A stretch of DNA of 64,000 bases from Prostheceraeus crozeri. Its lineage: Eukaryota > Platyhelminthes > Polycladida > Euryleptidae. The notes below the pieces were generated by a model. That model did no database searches and was not told where the DNA came from. It was given only the letters and a program-made list of their open reading frames with translations. Where the stretch lies: contig CAJQUW010012913.1 in NCBI GenBank assembly GCA_907163375.1, positions 101,692 through 165,691 of the forward strand. Direction: 5' to 3'. Position numbers and translations under genes: made by a program. Of the stretch, positions 33,765 through 43,400 are shown piece by piece; position 1 is the stretch's first letter; each line of letters begins with the position of its first letter.

Positions 33765-35126
33765 CTAAAGCTCTGTTTTCTGTAATTCATTTTGATAAAA
33801 ACGGCCTCTGATATCCTCATTATCTAAATCTTTAATTTCATAAGTAATCGGATAACTTTGATTTATTTTGCAAACTTCAAATATTTCTTTAGTCCAATAG
33901 CCAACAAAGCCTTTTTCAAATTTATTCTTATATTTAAATATTCTAACTCTATCTCCAATTTTAAATTTCGGCTTAAGTTTCTGCAAATTCGGATTACTCT
34001 CATTCAAATTATTATTCTCGAATATTTTCTTTCGTATCAAATCAGGGTCGTCAGAAGCATTCTTTGGAGTTTCTTCAATACCAGAATGAACTTTATTATT
34101 GTACTCTTCCACAATTCCTGGTAATATCTTCAACCATTTCTGATTTCTTTGCTCAGTAAATTTCTTGAATAATTTATTTTTTAACGTCCGATTGAATCTT
34201 TCTATCACTACGGCCTTCCCTGCATTTTCAGTTGAATAAACTGAGCCTTGGCGATGACTTTCGTCTGTTTCAAATAGTGGCTGAACGTTTCGGTTATAAA
34301 ATTCCGATCCTTTATCAACAAACAATTTTTTTGGCTTTCTCTTACTTTCTTTAAAGATTTCTTCAAACGCATATTTAACTGATAGACCACTTTTATTTTT
34401 TAAAGGTTTTACCCAAGCGTATCGTGTATATAAATCTATAACGGTCAATGCGTATTTGTAGTCCCTTTCATTCGGCATATGAATAAGATCAGCACTCCAA
34501 ATATCATCTTTATTAAATACTTTTACTTTCAATAAATATTTAGGTCTTCTATATTCCTTGTGAATTTCAGACGCATAGGTTCGAACGTTGCTCTGAGTTA
34601 TGAGCGTTGCTCTCAGACAGCTTAGCTTTTCATTTAAACCCTGACCGAATAATATTTTAGCTTGTAAAGCTTTCTTAACAAATATTCTTTCAATTTTTTC
34701 TCTAAATGTAGGATTTTGAATATTATCTAATTCTTGAATCATCTTCTTATCAGCTGCATGTCGAGAACTTAGATCATGATTTCGATAAGCTAAATCATGC
34801 CTGTAAGCTGCGGCATCTACTCTATTTATCGGTTCTTCACCTGGTTTCGGATTATTATTCTCATCTAGTCTTATATCTAATCGAGTTCCTGGACCAGTAT
34901 ATGAATGACCAGGAAGATGTTTTTCTTTCGAATATTTACTCCAAATAAATCCAGGAAAGTTTTCTAATGTTTTTTGTATGTCGCCACCGAAGTAGTATGG
35001 AACTTTGTTCTTGTCACCTCCAATATGCTTACAATTTGAGTTTTTATTTTTGTTTAATAGATAATTCAATAAATCTAAATTAGAAATTTTTAATTTAATT
35101 AAATTTTCGGAATTTTTAGAATTCAT
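33765..35126 (-). CDS. phospholipase A2 / integrase fusion
   Basis: One 453-residue frame joins two domains. Residues about 55-125 carry the phospholipase A2 signature of parvovirus VP1 and some adintoviruses: LPGHSYTGPGTRLD (calcium loop) and VDAAAYRHDLAYRNHD (catalytic His-Asp). From about residue 200 follows a retrovirus-type integrase core with IWSADLIHMP (Asp), LFVDKGSEFYN (Asp) and VVIERFNRTLKNKL (Glu), then a C-terminal RVRIFKYKNKFEKGF region of chromo/SH3 style. In capsids PLA2 helps cross membranes; the integrase inserts the element. The second copy at 62885-64000 has the same arrangement, so the fusion is inherited and not a local accident. It may be cut by the neighbouring protease, which is inference. 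Confidence 0.85.
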   Translation of the reverse strand: MNSKNSENLIKLKISNLDLLNYLLNKNKNSNCKHIGGDKNKVPYYFGGDIQKTLENFPGFIWSKYSKEKHLPGHSYTGPGTRLDIRLDENNNPKPGEEPINRVDAAAYRHDLAYRNHDLSSRHAADKKMIQELDNIQNPTFREKIERIFVKKALQAKILFGQGLNEKLSCLRATLITQSNVRTYASEIHKEYRRPKYLLKVKVFNKDDIWSADLIHMPNERDYKYALTVIDLYTRYAWVKPLKNKSGLSVKYAFEEIFKESKRKPKKLFVDKGSEFYNRNVQPLFETDESHRQGSVYSTENAGKAVVIERFNRTLKNKLFKKFTEQRNQKWLKILPGIVEEYNNKVHSGIEETPKNASDDPDLIRKKIFENNNLNESNPNLQKLKPKFKIGDRVRIFKYKNKFEKGFVGYWTKEIFEVCKINQSYPITYEIKDLDNEDIRGRFYQNELQKTEL

Positions 35127-35171
35127 TTTAAAAGATAAAAAAAATTTAAAAGATAAAATAAAATAATTGTT

Positions 35172-35654
35172 TTACCGAATCATACTAGGACTTAGATATA
35201 TTCCAGAACCATCTTTAGTTTCTTTAATTTCAATTAAATCATCAACATTGTGGAGAATATTTTTAAGAACTCGTTTTCCTTCATCAACTAATTTTAATTT
35301 ACTAATAAAATTATCTACTATTCCGTCACCCCTAGCAACTTTCTCTAACTCTCTGTTATGACGTTTTTGTTCTTCTAATGCTGCCTTCTCTGATTTATTT
35401 TTATTTACTGCTTGGACAATACCAGCTGTCCCACCTGCAACACTTCCTGCAGCTGCTATGCCACCTATTATTAGTGGAATTAATGGGAGAATCCCGCCAT
35501 TCTTTTCTTCTTGTAATTGAATATTCTCTATCATTGGTTTACTTATGTAATACTTTTTTTTATTAATCGTAATAGTTTTAGGGGTATTTTTGTCAACAAT
35601 ATTACGTAATTTTAATTCAACAGTTTTATTATTATTACTTTTCGCTTGCGACAT
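35172..35654 (-). CDS. minor capsid (pVI-like) candidate
   Basis: 160 residues with a hydrophobic glycine/alanine-rich segment (GGILPLIPLIIGGIAAAGSV) near residues 53-80, a charged helix after it, and a basic N-terminus. This layout recalls the membrane-active minor capsid proteins of adenoviruses and Polintons. It is the assignment I favour, on style and position, not on a sequence signature. Confidence 0.5.
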   Translation of the reverse strand: MSQAKSNNNKTVELKLRNIVDKNTPKTITINKKKYYISKPMIENIQLQEEKNGGILPLIPLIIGGIAAAGSVAGGTAGIVQAVNKNKSEKAALEEQKRHNRELEKVARGDGIVDNFISKLKLVDEGKRVLKNILHNVDDLIEIKETKDGSGIYLSPSMIR

Positions 35655-35836
35655 TTTTAATAAAAAAATTTTAAGTTATCAAAAATTTTAATCTATTCTA
35701 GTTATGAAAAAATTTGAAGTTACCAAAAAATTTTAAGTTACGAATTTTTAATCTATTCTAGTTATGAAAAAATTTTAATTAATTTATCGGACGAAGTCTC
35801 GGGCTTTAGCCTATCGAACCAAAGGTCCTCAGGTTA

Positions 35837-37174
35837 CTAACCGATCCTAGACATCTTCCCATTAAGAACTTCAATAGAATATTTTACATCTTCTAGCAAT
35901 AAACCATAAGCCATCAATGAAGTTGTGGAATCTTTCTTTTCAATATTAATTGTTACATCACAACCAGTCTTGATAATATCTTCAGATTGTGCACTTAAAT
36001 CGAAACAGAAAACAGGATATAAATGTCTCCAATCTCCAGGAGTTAATTGTGGTTCAACTCCAAATTCTATACAAAGATTTCGATAAGAATCATATCCTTC
36101 CATAAATTGATTATTGCTATCGTCAAATCTTAATGGATCAATTGGATAACGGGTTTGATTTAATGAAACTTGTAAACTTCGAATTGTATTAATATGGAAG
36201 AGATTATTGTTCTTATCAAAACTTGGAGAATTATTTCTTTGAAAAGTTAGTAATAAATATCTTGGGGTATTCGCAGTTCTAGTAAAATGCCAGTTAAATC
36301 TTTGTTCGGAAAAAGTTACTGAACTAGCAGTACGCTTTAGAAAATTTACTGGAATTGGTTTGTTAGTATTTAATCTTTTTGCAATAGCTGTTTTGTCAAT
36401 CTCTAAACTAGGAGTAATATGCTTAATCCACCATTCAAGTCTATCAATTTTTAAATATGCTTTTTTTCCAGTCTTACCAAAAAAGATTAATTCATTATTT
36501 GCTGTACGATGAATTATTAATTTAAATTTTAATTGATATGATATTTTATCATAATCTAAATATCCGAATAATGGAGACAATGACCAATTTACTGTTTGCT
36601 TACTTTTCTTGTTAAATTCACGTCTTTCTTTATATGCATCATTATTTGTTTTATTTAAATGTTTTGCAATATTTTCTACATCTTTCGCAATTCCTGCTGC
36701 ATCTGTTCCAGCGTGAGTTAAATCATCAACAATTATACCATCATTAGTATCAGGAAACCAACCTTCGATTTCATACTTTTTATTATTTTCACCAATTGTT
36801 ACAAATCTAAGCATTGTATCAATTACACCTGGAGAATCACTTATTGTTTCTATATTTTGAGTTGCAACATCTAAACGCATTTGTGTAAATAATCTTGGAA
36901 AGAAATTATTCTCTAGTGCAATATTATCGGTTTCTGGTAATGGTGTTGTAAAATTGGCATCACTATATAAAGAATATTCACAGTGTAAAAATGAATCAGG
37001 TAGATATAAATAACTCTGCTGATTATCAACTTCAAAAATTAAATCACCTCCAGTATTTACTCTACTGGAAGATCCGGGATTCATAGCAATTCTTATATAG
37101 TCATTCTTTTTCTGATTGTAACTGACGAACGGAGGATCGTCTAATCTAAATTTATTTTCGATAAGCGAAGACAT
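35837..37174 (-). CDS. major capsid protein (double jelly-roll, hexon-like)
   Basis: 445 residues. The opening PPFVSYNQKKNDYIRIAMNP, the middle of beta-rich segments with KTVNWSLSPLFGYLD-type text, and the end (LYPVFCFDLSAQSEDIIKTG, then YGLLLEDVKYSIEVLNG) follow the hexon-like capsid of adintoviruses and Polintons. It would form the trimers of an icosahedral shell. A small double-hairpin insert overlaps the very 3' end of the frame. The gene sits in the minus-strand capsid cluster between two minor-capsid-like genes. Confidence 0.8.
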   Translation of the reverse strand: MSSLIENKFRLDDPPFVSYNQKKNDYIRIAMNPGSSSRVNTGGDLIFEVDNQQSYLYLPDSFLHCEYSLYSDANFTTPLPETDNIALENNFFPRLFTQMRLDVATQNIETISDSPGVIDTMLRFVTIGENNKKYEIEGWFPDTNDGIIVDDLTHAGTDAAGIAKDVENIAKHLNKTNNDAYKERREFNKKSKQTVNWSLSPLFGYLDYDKISYQLKFKLIIHRTANNELIFFGKTGKKAYLKIDRLEWWIKHITPSLEIDKTAIAKRLNTNKPIPVNFLKRTASSVTFSEQRFNWHFTRTANTPRYLLLTFQRNNSPSFDKNNNLFHINTIRSLQVSLNQTRYPIDPLRFDDSNNQFMEGYDSYRNLCIEFGVEPQLTPGDWRHLYPVFCFDLSAQSEDIIKTGCDVTINIEKKDSTTSLMAYGLLLEDVKYSIEVLNGKMSRIG

Positions 37175-37361
37175 TTTTATAAAAAATAATTTGACTTTTT
37201 GTTTTTCTCACAGACAGAAAAAATTTTTACTAAAAAAATTACTAAAAAATTTTACTAAAATATAATTTTAGAATTTTGCTAGACCAGCTCCGCTACAGCT
37301 TTGCTGGTTAGACCGAAGGTTGCTATTAATGCCATTTCCTCTTATTTCTTTAATTGTAGGC

Positions 37362-37841
37362 TCAATTGAACGTTTTATTATTTTTATTTTCATTATGTTT
37401 ACTATCAGACGGAGCTCCGCTCCTCAAGGTTTCCCCAACAGCTATGTTAGCAATTTTATTTTTTGTTTCCTCTGAAAGTTTTTTTAAATTTTTTAGTTCT
37501 TCAGAATCATTCCTAAGTTTACGAATAGCTTCTAGTTGTTTTAATTCGTTTTGAGACTTAACAGCATTTGATATTGCACTAGCTGTACTACCTATAGCAG
37601 CTGCTCCTTTTGCAGCAGATGTAATCAAATCTTTATTATTTTTAATTAAGTTAACGATACTTCCAATACCAGAAAAGATGCCAGCCCCTTCTTTTTGGAC
37701 GGCACCTGCGGTGCCTAGGAACTTTTGTGTTCCGACAGTTTCTACACTATCATAATGGTACACAGGTTTCTGAGATGGTTCATGAGCAATTTTTTTATTT
37801 GATGCAAAATGTTTAAGATTGTGTTTATAAATTATAGGCAT
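37362..37841 (-). CDS. second minor capsid candidate
   Basis: 159 residues with a glycine/alanine-rich amphipathic stretch (LITSAAKGAAAIGSTASAIS) and a charged helix (QNELKQLEAIRKLRND). Two of the small hairpin inserts appear to lie in frame, at VGTQKFLGTAGAV and LRSGAPSD. The layout again suggests a membrane-active or core-associated capsid protein. There is no firm family match. Confidence 0.45.
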   Translation of the reverse strand: MPIIYKHNLKHFASNKKIAHEPSQKPVYHYDSVETVGTQKFLGTAGAVQKEGAGIFSGIGSIVNLIKNNKDLITSAAKGAAAIGSTASAISNAVKSQNELKQLEAIRKLRNDSEELKNLKKLSEETKNKIANIAVGETLRSGAPSDSKHNENKNNKTFN

Positions 37842-37883
37842 TTTTTATGATTAAATTTGACTTTTGGGAAAAATATCTACGTT

Positions 37884-38004
37884 CGGCTAAAGCCTCGAGG
37901 AGCATCGCTCCGATTGGTTAGTAACCTGAGGACCTTTGGGTCCGGCGCTAAAAGCCTCGAGGAGCTTCGTCCGATTGGTTTTAAACCAGAGGACCTTTGG
38001 TCCG
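37884..38004 (+). repeat. compound double-hairpin insert (two tandem units)
   Basis: Two similar units start CGGCTAAAGCC and GCGCTAAAAGCC and end GGACCTTTGGGTCC and GGACCTTTGGTCC. Each contains GGAGC...GCTCC and GGTT...AACC stems. The block is bracketed by TT on both sides and lies between two genes. Confidence 0.7.
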
Positions 38005-38019
38005 TTTTATATCTACGTG

Positions 38020-38907
38020 TTAAGATTTACGTTTGTGAATGGACAACAACTTCGAGATAACTTTATTAATCGACTGTTGAACTTTATCTATTGCGTCAAG
38101 CAGCGTGTGATGTACTTTAATTTCTTTTCTATTAACTTGCATTTTCTTCTGATTCATCTTCAACGCCGTTTTAAGTGCATTTAACTTAATTTTAAGAACA
38201 TCTAATTGTCTTTTAACAGAATCTAACTGTTCTTTATTTTCTTTAGAGTTTTCTTGTAAATTTTTCTTTAATTCATTTTCTAAATTGATTTTAAGAGTTT
38301 TCATTTTATCAACTTTTTGATTAAGCGAGTTTACTTCATTTATTATTCTATTCATCTTTTTCATTTGTTGAGTAATTTTAGAACTTAATTCATCAACACT
38401 TTTTTGGAATGTAGTTTGTAACTGCTTTAAATTTTTTTTAATTCTTTCAGGAAGTTTTTCTATTTCATCTTCTAATTGTTCTTTTAACATTTTTATCTGA
38501 TGTTTATTTTTAATGACAGCAGATTTTAACTTTATAGAAAGTAATATTAAAATTTTTGATTGTTCAGAAATCTTTTTAAAAAGTTTTGCTATATCTGCTT
38601 CTAGCTCTCTATCCTTTTTATCAAGTTTTAATAATTTTTCGTTTAATGATTTGTCATTAAGTTTTAGCAACTTTAATTCATTCATCAGTGGAACCAAAAC
38701 ATCGTTTATATATTTTTCCTTTAAATCATTGATTTGTGTATCAACATATTGTTTATTTGTTAACTCTGTATTTTGTTGCGGAAGAATAGAAAGATGCAAT
38801 GGTTCAGATAAAACGTCTCCAGTTTTCATAATATAATTTTCTATCTCTATTTCTAATTCACGATTATTCGGGATATATGCACCTCCACCAACATTTGGTA
38901 ACATCAT
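38020..38907 (-). CDS. coiled-coil fibre-like protein
   Basis: 295 residues, almost wholly heptad-like Lys/Leu/Glu helix from about residue 55 onward. Near the N-terminus is SEPLHLSILPQQNTELTNKQ followed by YVDTQI, which resembles the L..P...L..KQYVD motif at the shaft start of phage tail fibres and other spikes. A trimeric fibre or a core-binding rod are both possible. It shares a short upstream region with the divergent gene at 39012. Confidence 0.45.
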   Translation of the reverse strand: MMLPNVGGGAYIPNNRELEIEIENYIMKTGDVLSEPLHLSILPQQNTELTNKQYVDTQINDLKEKYINDVLVPLMNELKLLKLNDKSLNEKLLKLDKKDRELEADIAKLFKKISEQSKILILLSIKLKSAVIKNKHQIKMLKEQLEDEIEKLPERIKKNLKQLQTTFQKSVDELSSKITQQMKKMNRIINEVNSLNQKVDKMKTLKINLENELKKNLQENSKENKEQLDSVKRQLDVLKIKLNALKTALKMNQKKMQVNRKEIKVHHTLLDAIDKVQQSINKVISKLLSIHKRKS

Positions 38908-39011
38908 TTTTTAACAATAAAAAAATAAAATTTTTTCTAATAAAAATAAAAAAATAAAATTTTTTCTAATAAAAATAAAAAAATATAATTTTTTCTAATA
39001 AAAATAAGAAA
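38908..39011. promoter_or_regulatory. divergent promoter region with 30-bp repeats
   Basis: Three copies of a 30-bp A/T unit (AAAATTTTTTCTAATAAAAA core) fill the 104 bp between the starts of two opposite genes. Both genes begin with a run of A before ATG, as do most genes of this element. Confidence 0.55.
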
Positions 39012-40304
39012 ATGGAAAATCCAAATTTAAAAAAATTATATTCGCCCGCATCATCCTGTTCTTCTTATTCGACGAGATCAACGGGATTTGAAAATAAATG
39101 TTTTGATAATAATAATAATAATAATCCATGTATAGATGTTAATATTTTATTTCAATTACAAGCCGAAATATTTAGAGAACAGACTAAAGGTTTACCTTCT
39201 ATAGAAACTAATTATTGTTTATTTCCAGGTGAACCATTTATTAAATTTATGGATATTGTTAGTACATATAATGATGTAGCTTATGTGGAATTAAATAAAG
39301 AAAATATGGTTATAATAGGTCATAATAATGTTTATGGTTTTATTAGAGCAGTTTTGCCGATTAGTAATACTGATTGGATAGAAACTAAAATTATTAATTA
39401 TATCAATATTAAAGAATTAGTTAAAAAATTAAAATCTTTTTCCAAAGAAAAAATTAGATTATTTGTTGATGAACAAAATCAATATAACATTCACATAGAG
39501 AGTAAAAAACATAATGAAGAATTATTATGTCAAGTTTATTATCGAGACACAATTTATAAACAAGAAACATTAGAAATGCCGCAAAGATATGATGATGATA
39601 CTTATATAGGCTTATATTCAAACTTAAATATTAATTTATTAAAATCTTATATAAATGGTTTAGCTCAACAAGAGAAAATTTATATGTGGACTACACCTTA
39701 TACTATTAACAATGACCATAATCATATTCATAATAAACGAACTGAAGGTTCTAGGGCTTTGCCCGATCTTAAAGAATCTTATGATAATAATGATGATTCT
39801 GTAACATCTGAAAAAGGTGTAAATGGTAAAAAAGATTATAAAAATATTAGTAATTATAAAAATTTATCTAAATTTCATTTTCTTACAATTGAAAATAATA
39901 ATGATGGTATAGTTGAAGATACTGTTAGACAACTATGTGTCGGGTCTACAAAATTTAAATTAGGATTTACATCTAATCAATTTAAAATTTTATCATCTTT
40001 AATAAAAACTAAAAGTGATTCAGATTATGGTGGTGTTATTAAATTTTCCAAAAGAGATCAAAGACCAATATTTTTCTCTATTATATTATTATCAGATAAA
40101 AAATGTAATTTAGAATTAGATATTCCAATAAGAGAATGGTATCCTATCATGGAAGGGCATCCTATACCAAAAAGTGTAATTTATGATGATGAAGAAACAA
40201 TTTATGATGATGATGAAGAATCAATTGATGATGATGAAGAATCAATAGTTGGTGAAAAAAAATTTAAATTATCTTTTGATAAAACATTATATGATGAAAC
40301 TTAA
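39012..40304 (+). CDS. unrecognised replication-region protein, possible sliding clamp
   Basis: 430 residues with a Ser/Asn-rich start and an acidic end (DDDEESIDDDEESI). The body alternates strand-rich blocks such as FIKFMDIVSTYNDVAYVELN with MVIIGHNNVYGFIRAV, and VGSTKFKLGFTSNQFKILSS. This hints at a PCNA-like processivity factor and would suit its place just before the polymerase, but no diagnostic motif is present. A 28-bp double-hairpin insert (39738-39765) lies in frame and encodes RTEGSRALPD. Confidence 0.35.
   Translation: MENPNLKKLYSPASSCSSYSTRSTGFENKCFDNNNNNNPCIDVNILFQLQAEIFREQTKGLPSIETNYCLFPGEPFIKFMDIVSTYNDVAYVELNKENMVIIGHNNVYGFIRAVLPISNTDWIETKIINYINIKELVKKLKSFSKEKIRLFVDEQNQYNIHIESKKHNEELLCQVYYRDTIYKQETLEMPQRYDDDTYIGLYSNLNINLLKSYINGLAQQEKIYMWTTPYTINNDHNHIHNKRTEGSRALPDLKESYDNNDDSVTSEKGVNGKKDYKNISNYKNLSKFHFLTIENNNDGIVEDTVRQLCVGSTKFKLGFTSNQFKILSSLIKTKSDSDYGGVIKFSKRDQRPIFFSIILLSDKKCNLELDIPIREWYPIMEGHPIPKSVIYDDEETIYDDDEESIDDDEESIVGEKKFKLSFDKTLYDET
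39738..39765 (-). repeat. 28-bp double-hairpin insert in a coding frame
   Basis: On the minus strand the first hairpin is CGGGCAAAGCCC and the second GAACCTTCAGTTCG. It is flanked by AA and AT and is read through in frame. Confidence 0.7.
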
Positions 40305-40459
40305 TATGATAAAACTTAATGTGATAAAGAAAAAAATAACTAAAGAACGTGAAATATATAATAATATAAAATAACACTCAAGTCCTAGATATTAGAATGT
40401 TTATATCTAAAATTAAAACACAAATTTTTTCTTAAATTTTCTCTAAAAAAATAAAAAAA

Positions 40460-43400
40460 ATGGAAAATACCAAGTTTTATTGTGTCTTATGTAAAAAAAA
40501 GTTGCAAACAAAAAGAAGTTATCAATCTCATTTAAATAGTAAATTGCATTTACAAAATGTAGATCGAGTTGATGAAGGAAATATATTAAAATTAAATAGT
40601 TATAAAAACTATCTAGAAACATTGCCTACTGATATAAAAGTTAAAAAAATGTTTGATGATTATTCACATTCGGAATATAAAAAAGTTTTTAATAGTGAAG
40701 ATGAGACCCTACAAACCGAAGGTTCTAGGGCTTCGCCTAGAAGCACTAGGCGAGGAAGATATTTATTTAGAGATACTGATGAATTTAACGAAATAGATGA
40801 ATTTGATGAAGCCGTACACGGGACATCAAAGATGTCTTCCAGGGCTTCGCTATTAACAAATATAAAATATTTATTTAATCAGTCTGTTCACGGGACATCG
40901 GAGATGTCTTCCAGGGCTTCGCCCGTTGAACATAATGAAACCGATGAAACTTTTTATAATGTATTAAAAAACTTTTTCAAAATATTTAAGAAATCTTTCA
41001 AATGTTATATGAATGTAGAAGTACTTTATACAAAAAATGGACCTGATGGAATTCCTGAAGAAATAATACAAGGACATTTTACAAATTCGCAAGAAATTCA
41101 TAATGTAAATGATATACAACCCATATTTGAATCGATGATACTTAAATTAGAAAATTGTATAATTGAAGCCCAGTTACGTGAATCTGGTTGGAGATTTGTT
41201 AAAATACTATCTAAGAAAATAGTAATTGATAAATATAAAAATAATACTGGTGGTAGTTATGTTCCTTTACCTTTCAGTTCACCACAAATAATCAACATAA
41301 AAAATGAAGATGATTATTGTTTTCTGTGGAGTATTATAGCACATTTACATCCTGCAGAATATCATAAAGAAAGACTAAGTCATTATAATAAAGAAGAATA
41401 CATAAATGAATTTGATCTCTCAGATGGCTTACATGAATTTCCATATGATTATAATAGATTAATAAAGTTTCATAAAAAGAATAAAAATTTAATAGAAGTA
41501 AATGTTTTTGAATTAAATGTGAATTATGTTTCTATTGGTAAAATTACTCCACTTTACTCAGATTCAAAAAAATTTTATTTGAATAATAAAAATTTATGTC
41601 AATCAGAAATAGTATATAATGATAGAGGAAATTACATGCATCATAATATTTTTTACCAAGGAAATATAATATGTACTGAAAAATTTGAACTTGTTAAAAC
41701 ACTATCACCAATAATGATTAGTCATAATAATTATAAAGGACGTAATTATAATTATGATTATGATTCCGATTATTCATCTTTATCTTTAGAATATCAACAA
41801 AAATTACAAAATTTAAATGAAAGTTTACAAAAATGTAAAACAGATTATCAACAACAAACAAAAATATTAGTACAAGAATATGACCATAAATATGAAAATA
41901 AGATAGAAACGATTCAAAAATTAAATGATGACAATAAAGAATTAAATAATGAAGAAAATGAAACCAATCAAAAAATAAATGAATCTTTAAAAAAATGTCT
42001 ACAACAATATAAAGAACAATATGATAAAGAATATAGTTATCAGCTACAAATATTAAATCAAAATTTTCATCGAAATACATTTAATCTTGCAAAAGAAATT
42101 AATGAAACACATGAAATATATCAAGATAAATTTGAAAAACTAGAACAGTCAAAACAACCAGCACAAGCGAATATATTATATTATCAGGGTCATTTTATAT
42201 TGTGTAAAGATGTTTCTATATTCACAAAAACTTCAGATAATACCAATTTTCCTTGTCTTCAATGTATGACAAGTTTTAGAACTAAAGAAGAAATGAATAG
42301 ACATTTGGAGAATTGTCAACAAAATGAAGCAGTCAGAAACACATTTCCAAAAGATGATTATTTAGAATATAATAAATGGTATTTTAAAAATAAAGTACCC
42401 TTTACTATTTATTGTGATTTTGAAGCATATAATGTTAATATGACACAAAATCGAACGGAAAGTTCCAGGGCTTCACCCGATTCTGAAAATTATAATTCTG
42501 AAAATGGTACGGGCCAAGCCCTAGAACCTTCGGTTTTTAATTATGAAAAAAGTGCATCTGAACAAAGTAAAGAAAAATATTTATTTGAACAAAAACCATT
42601 ATGTTGGGGAATGTACATTCATTCAAATTATCCTGAATTATTTAAATCAGAATATTTTCAATACTATGGTGAAGATAGTTCAGAAATGTTTACAAAGAAA
42701 GTAGAAGAATTACAAAATTATTTTTCACAATTGCTTGAAACAAATATACCGATGATGCCATTAACAGAAAAAGAAAAATTAAATTTTATTAATGAAACAA
42801 AATGTTATTACTGTGGAAGAGAATTTACAAAAAATTATAAAAATGGCAAAGGTAGATATCTTGATAGGCGAAGCGACGGCTCTGCCGTCAAGGTAAAAGT
42901 TCATGATCATCTAAATGGATTATATAGAGGTGCAGCACATAATTCTTGTAATCTTAATGCTAATAAATTTAAATATAACTTTGTTCCTTTATATTTCTAT
43001 AATGGTTCTAAATATGATTTCCATCTAGTAATGAAAGATTTATTTTCATCTGAAAAATTACAACAACAACAAATAAATGTACTATGTAAAACAGAAGAAG
43101 AATATTTTTCAATGCAATTAGGTTGCATTAGAATTTTAGATGCATTTAGATTTTTTACTCCTTATTCATTAGATGTTATGGGAAAAACTTTGAAATCTGA
43201 ACAATGTAAAATATTAAATAAATATAATTTAAAACCTTTAAAAGGCATATTTCCGTATGAATATTTAACCTGTGGCTCACAGTCGAAGACTGATATAACT
43301 GGAGATAAAACCTGTGGTTCACAGTCGAAGACTGATTTTAATTCTGTGAATAAAATTATGGAAGAAAAACAACTTCCTCCAATAAATAAATTTAAATCAA

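Noticed and set aside
41718-42080. Minus-strand frame inside the polymerase gene
   Set aside because: It is the shadow of the A-rich coiled-coil part of PolB, and its His/Ile/Phe-rich text is an artefact of composition.
40715-43336. CRISPR-like or tRNA-like reading of the GC-rich hairpins
   Set aside because: There are no regular spacers, the host is eukaryotic, and the modules are far too short for tRNA. The double-hairpin insert model explains them better.
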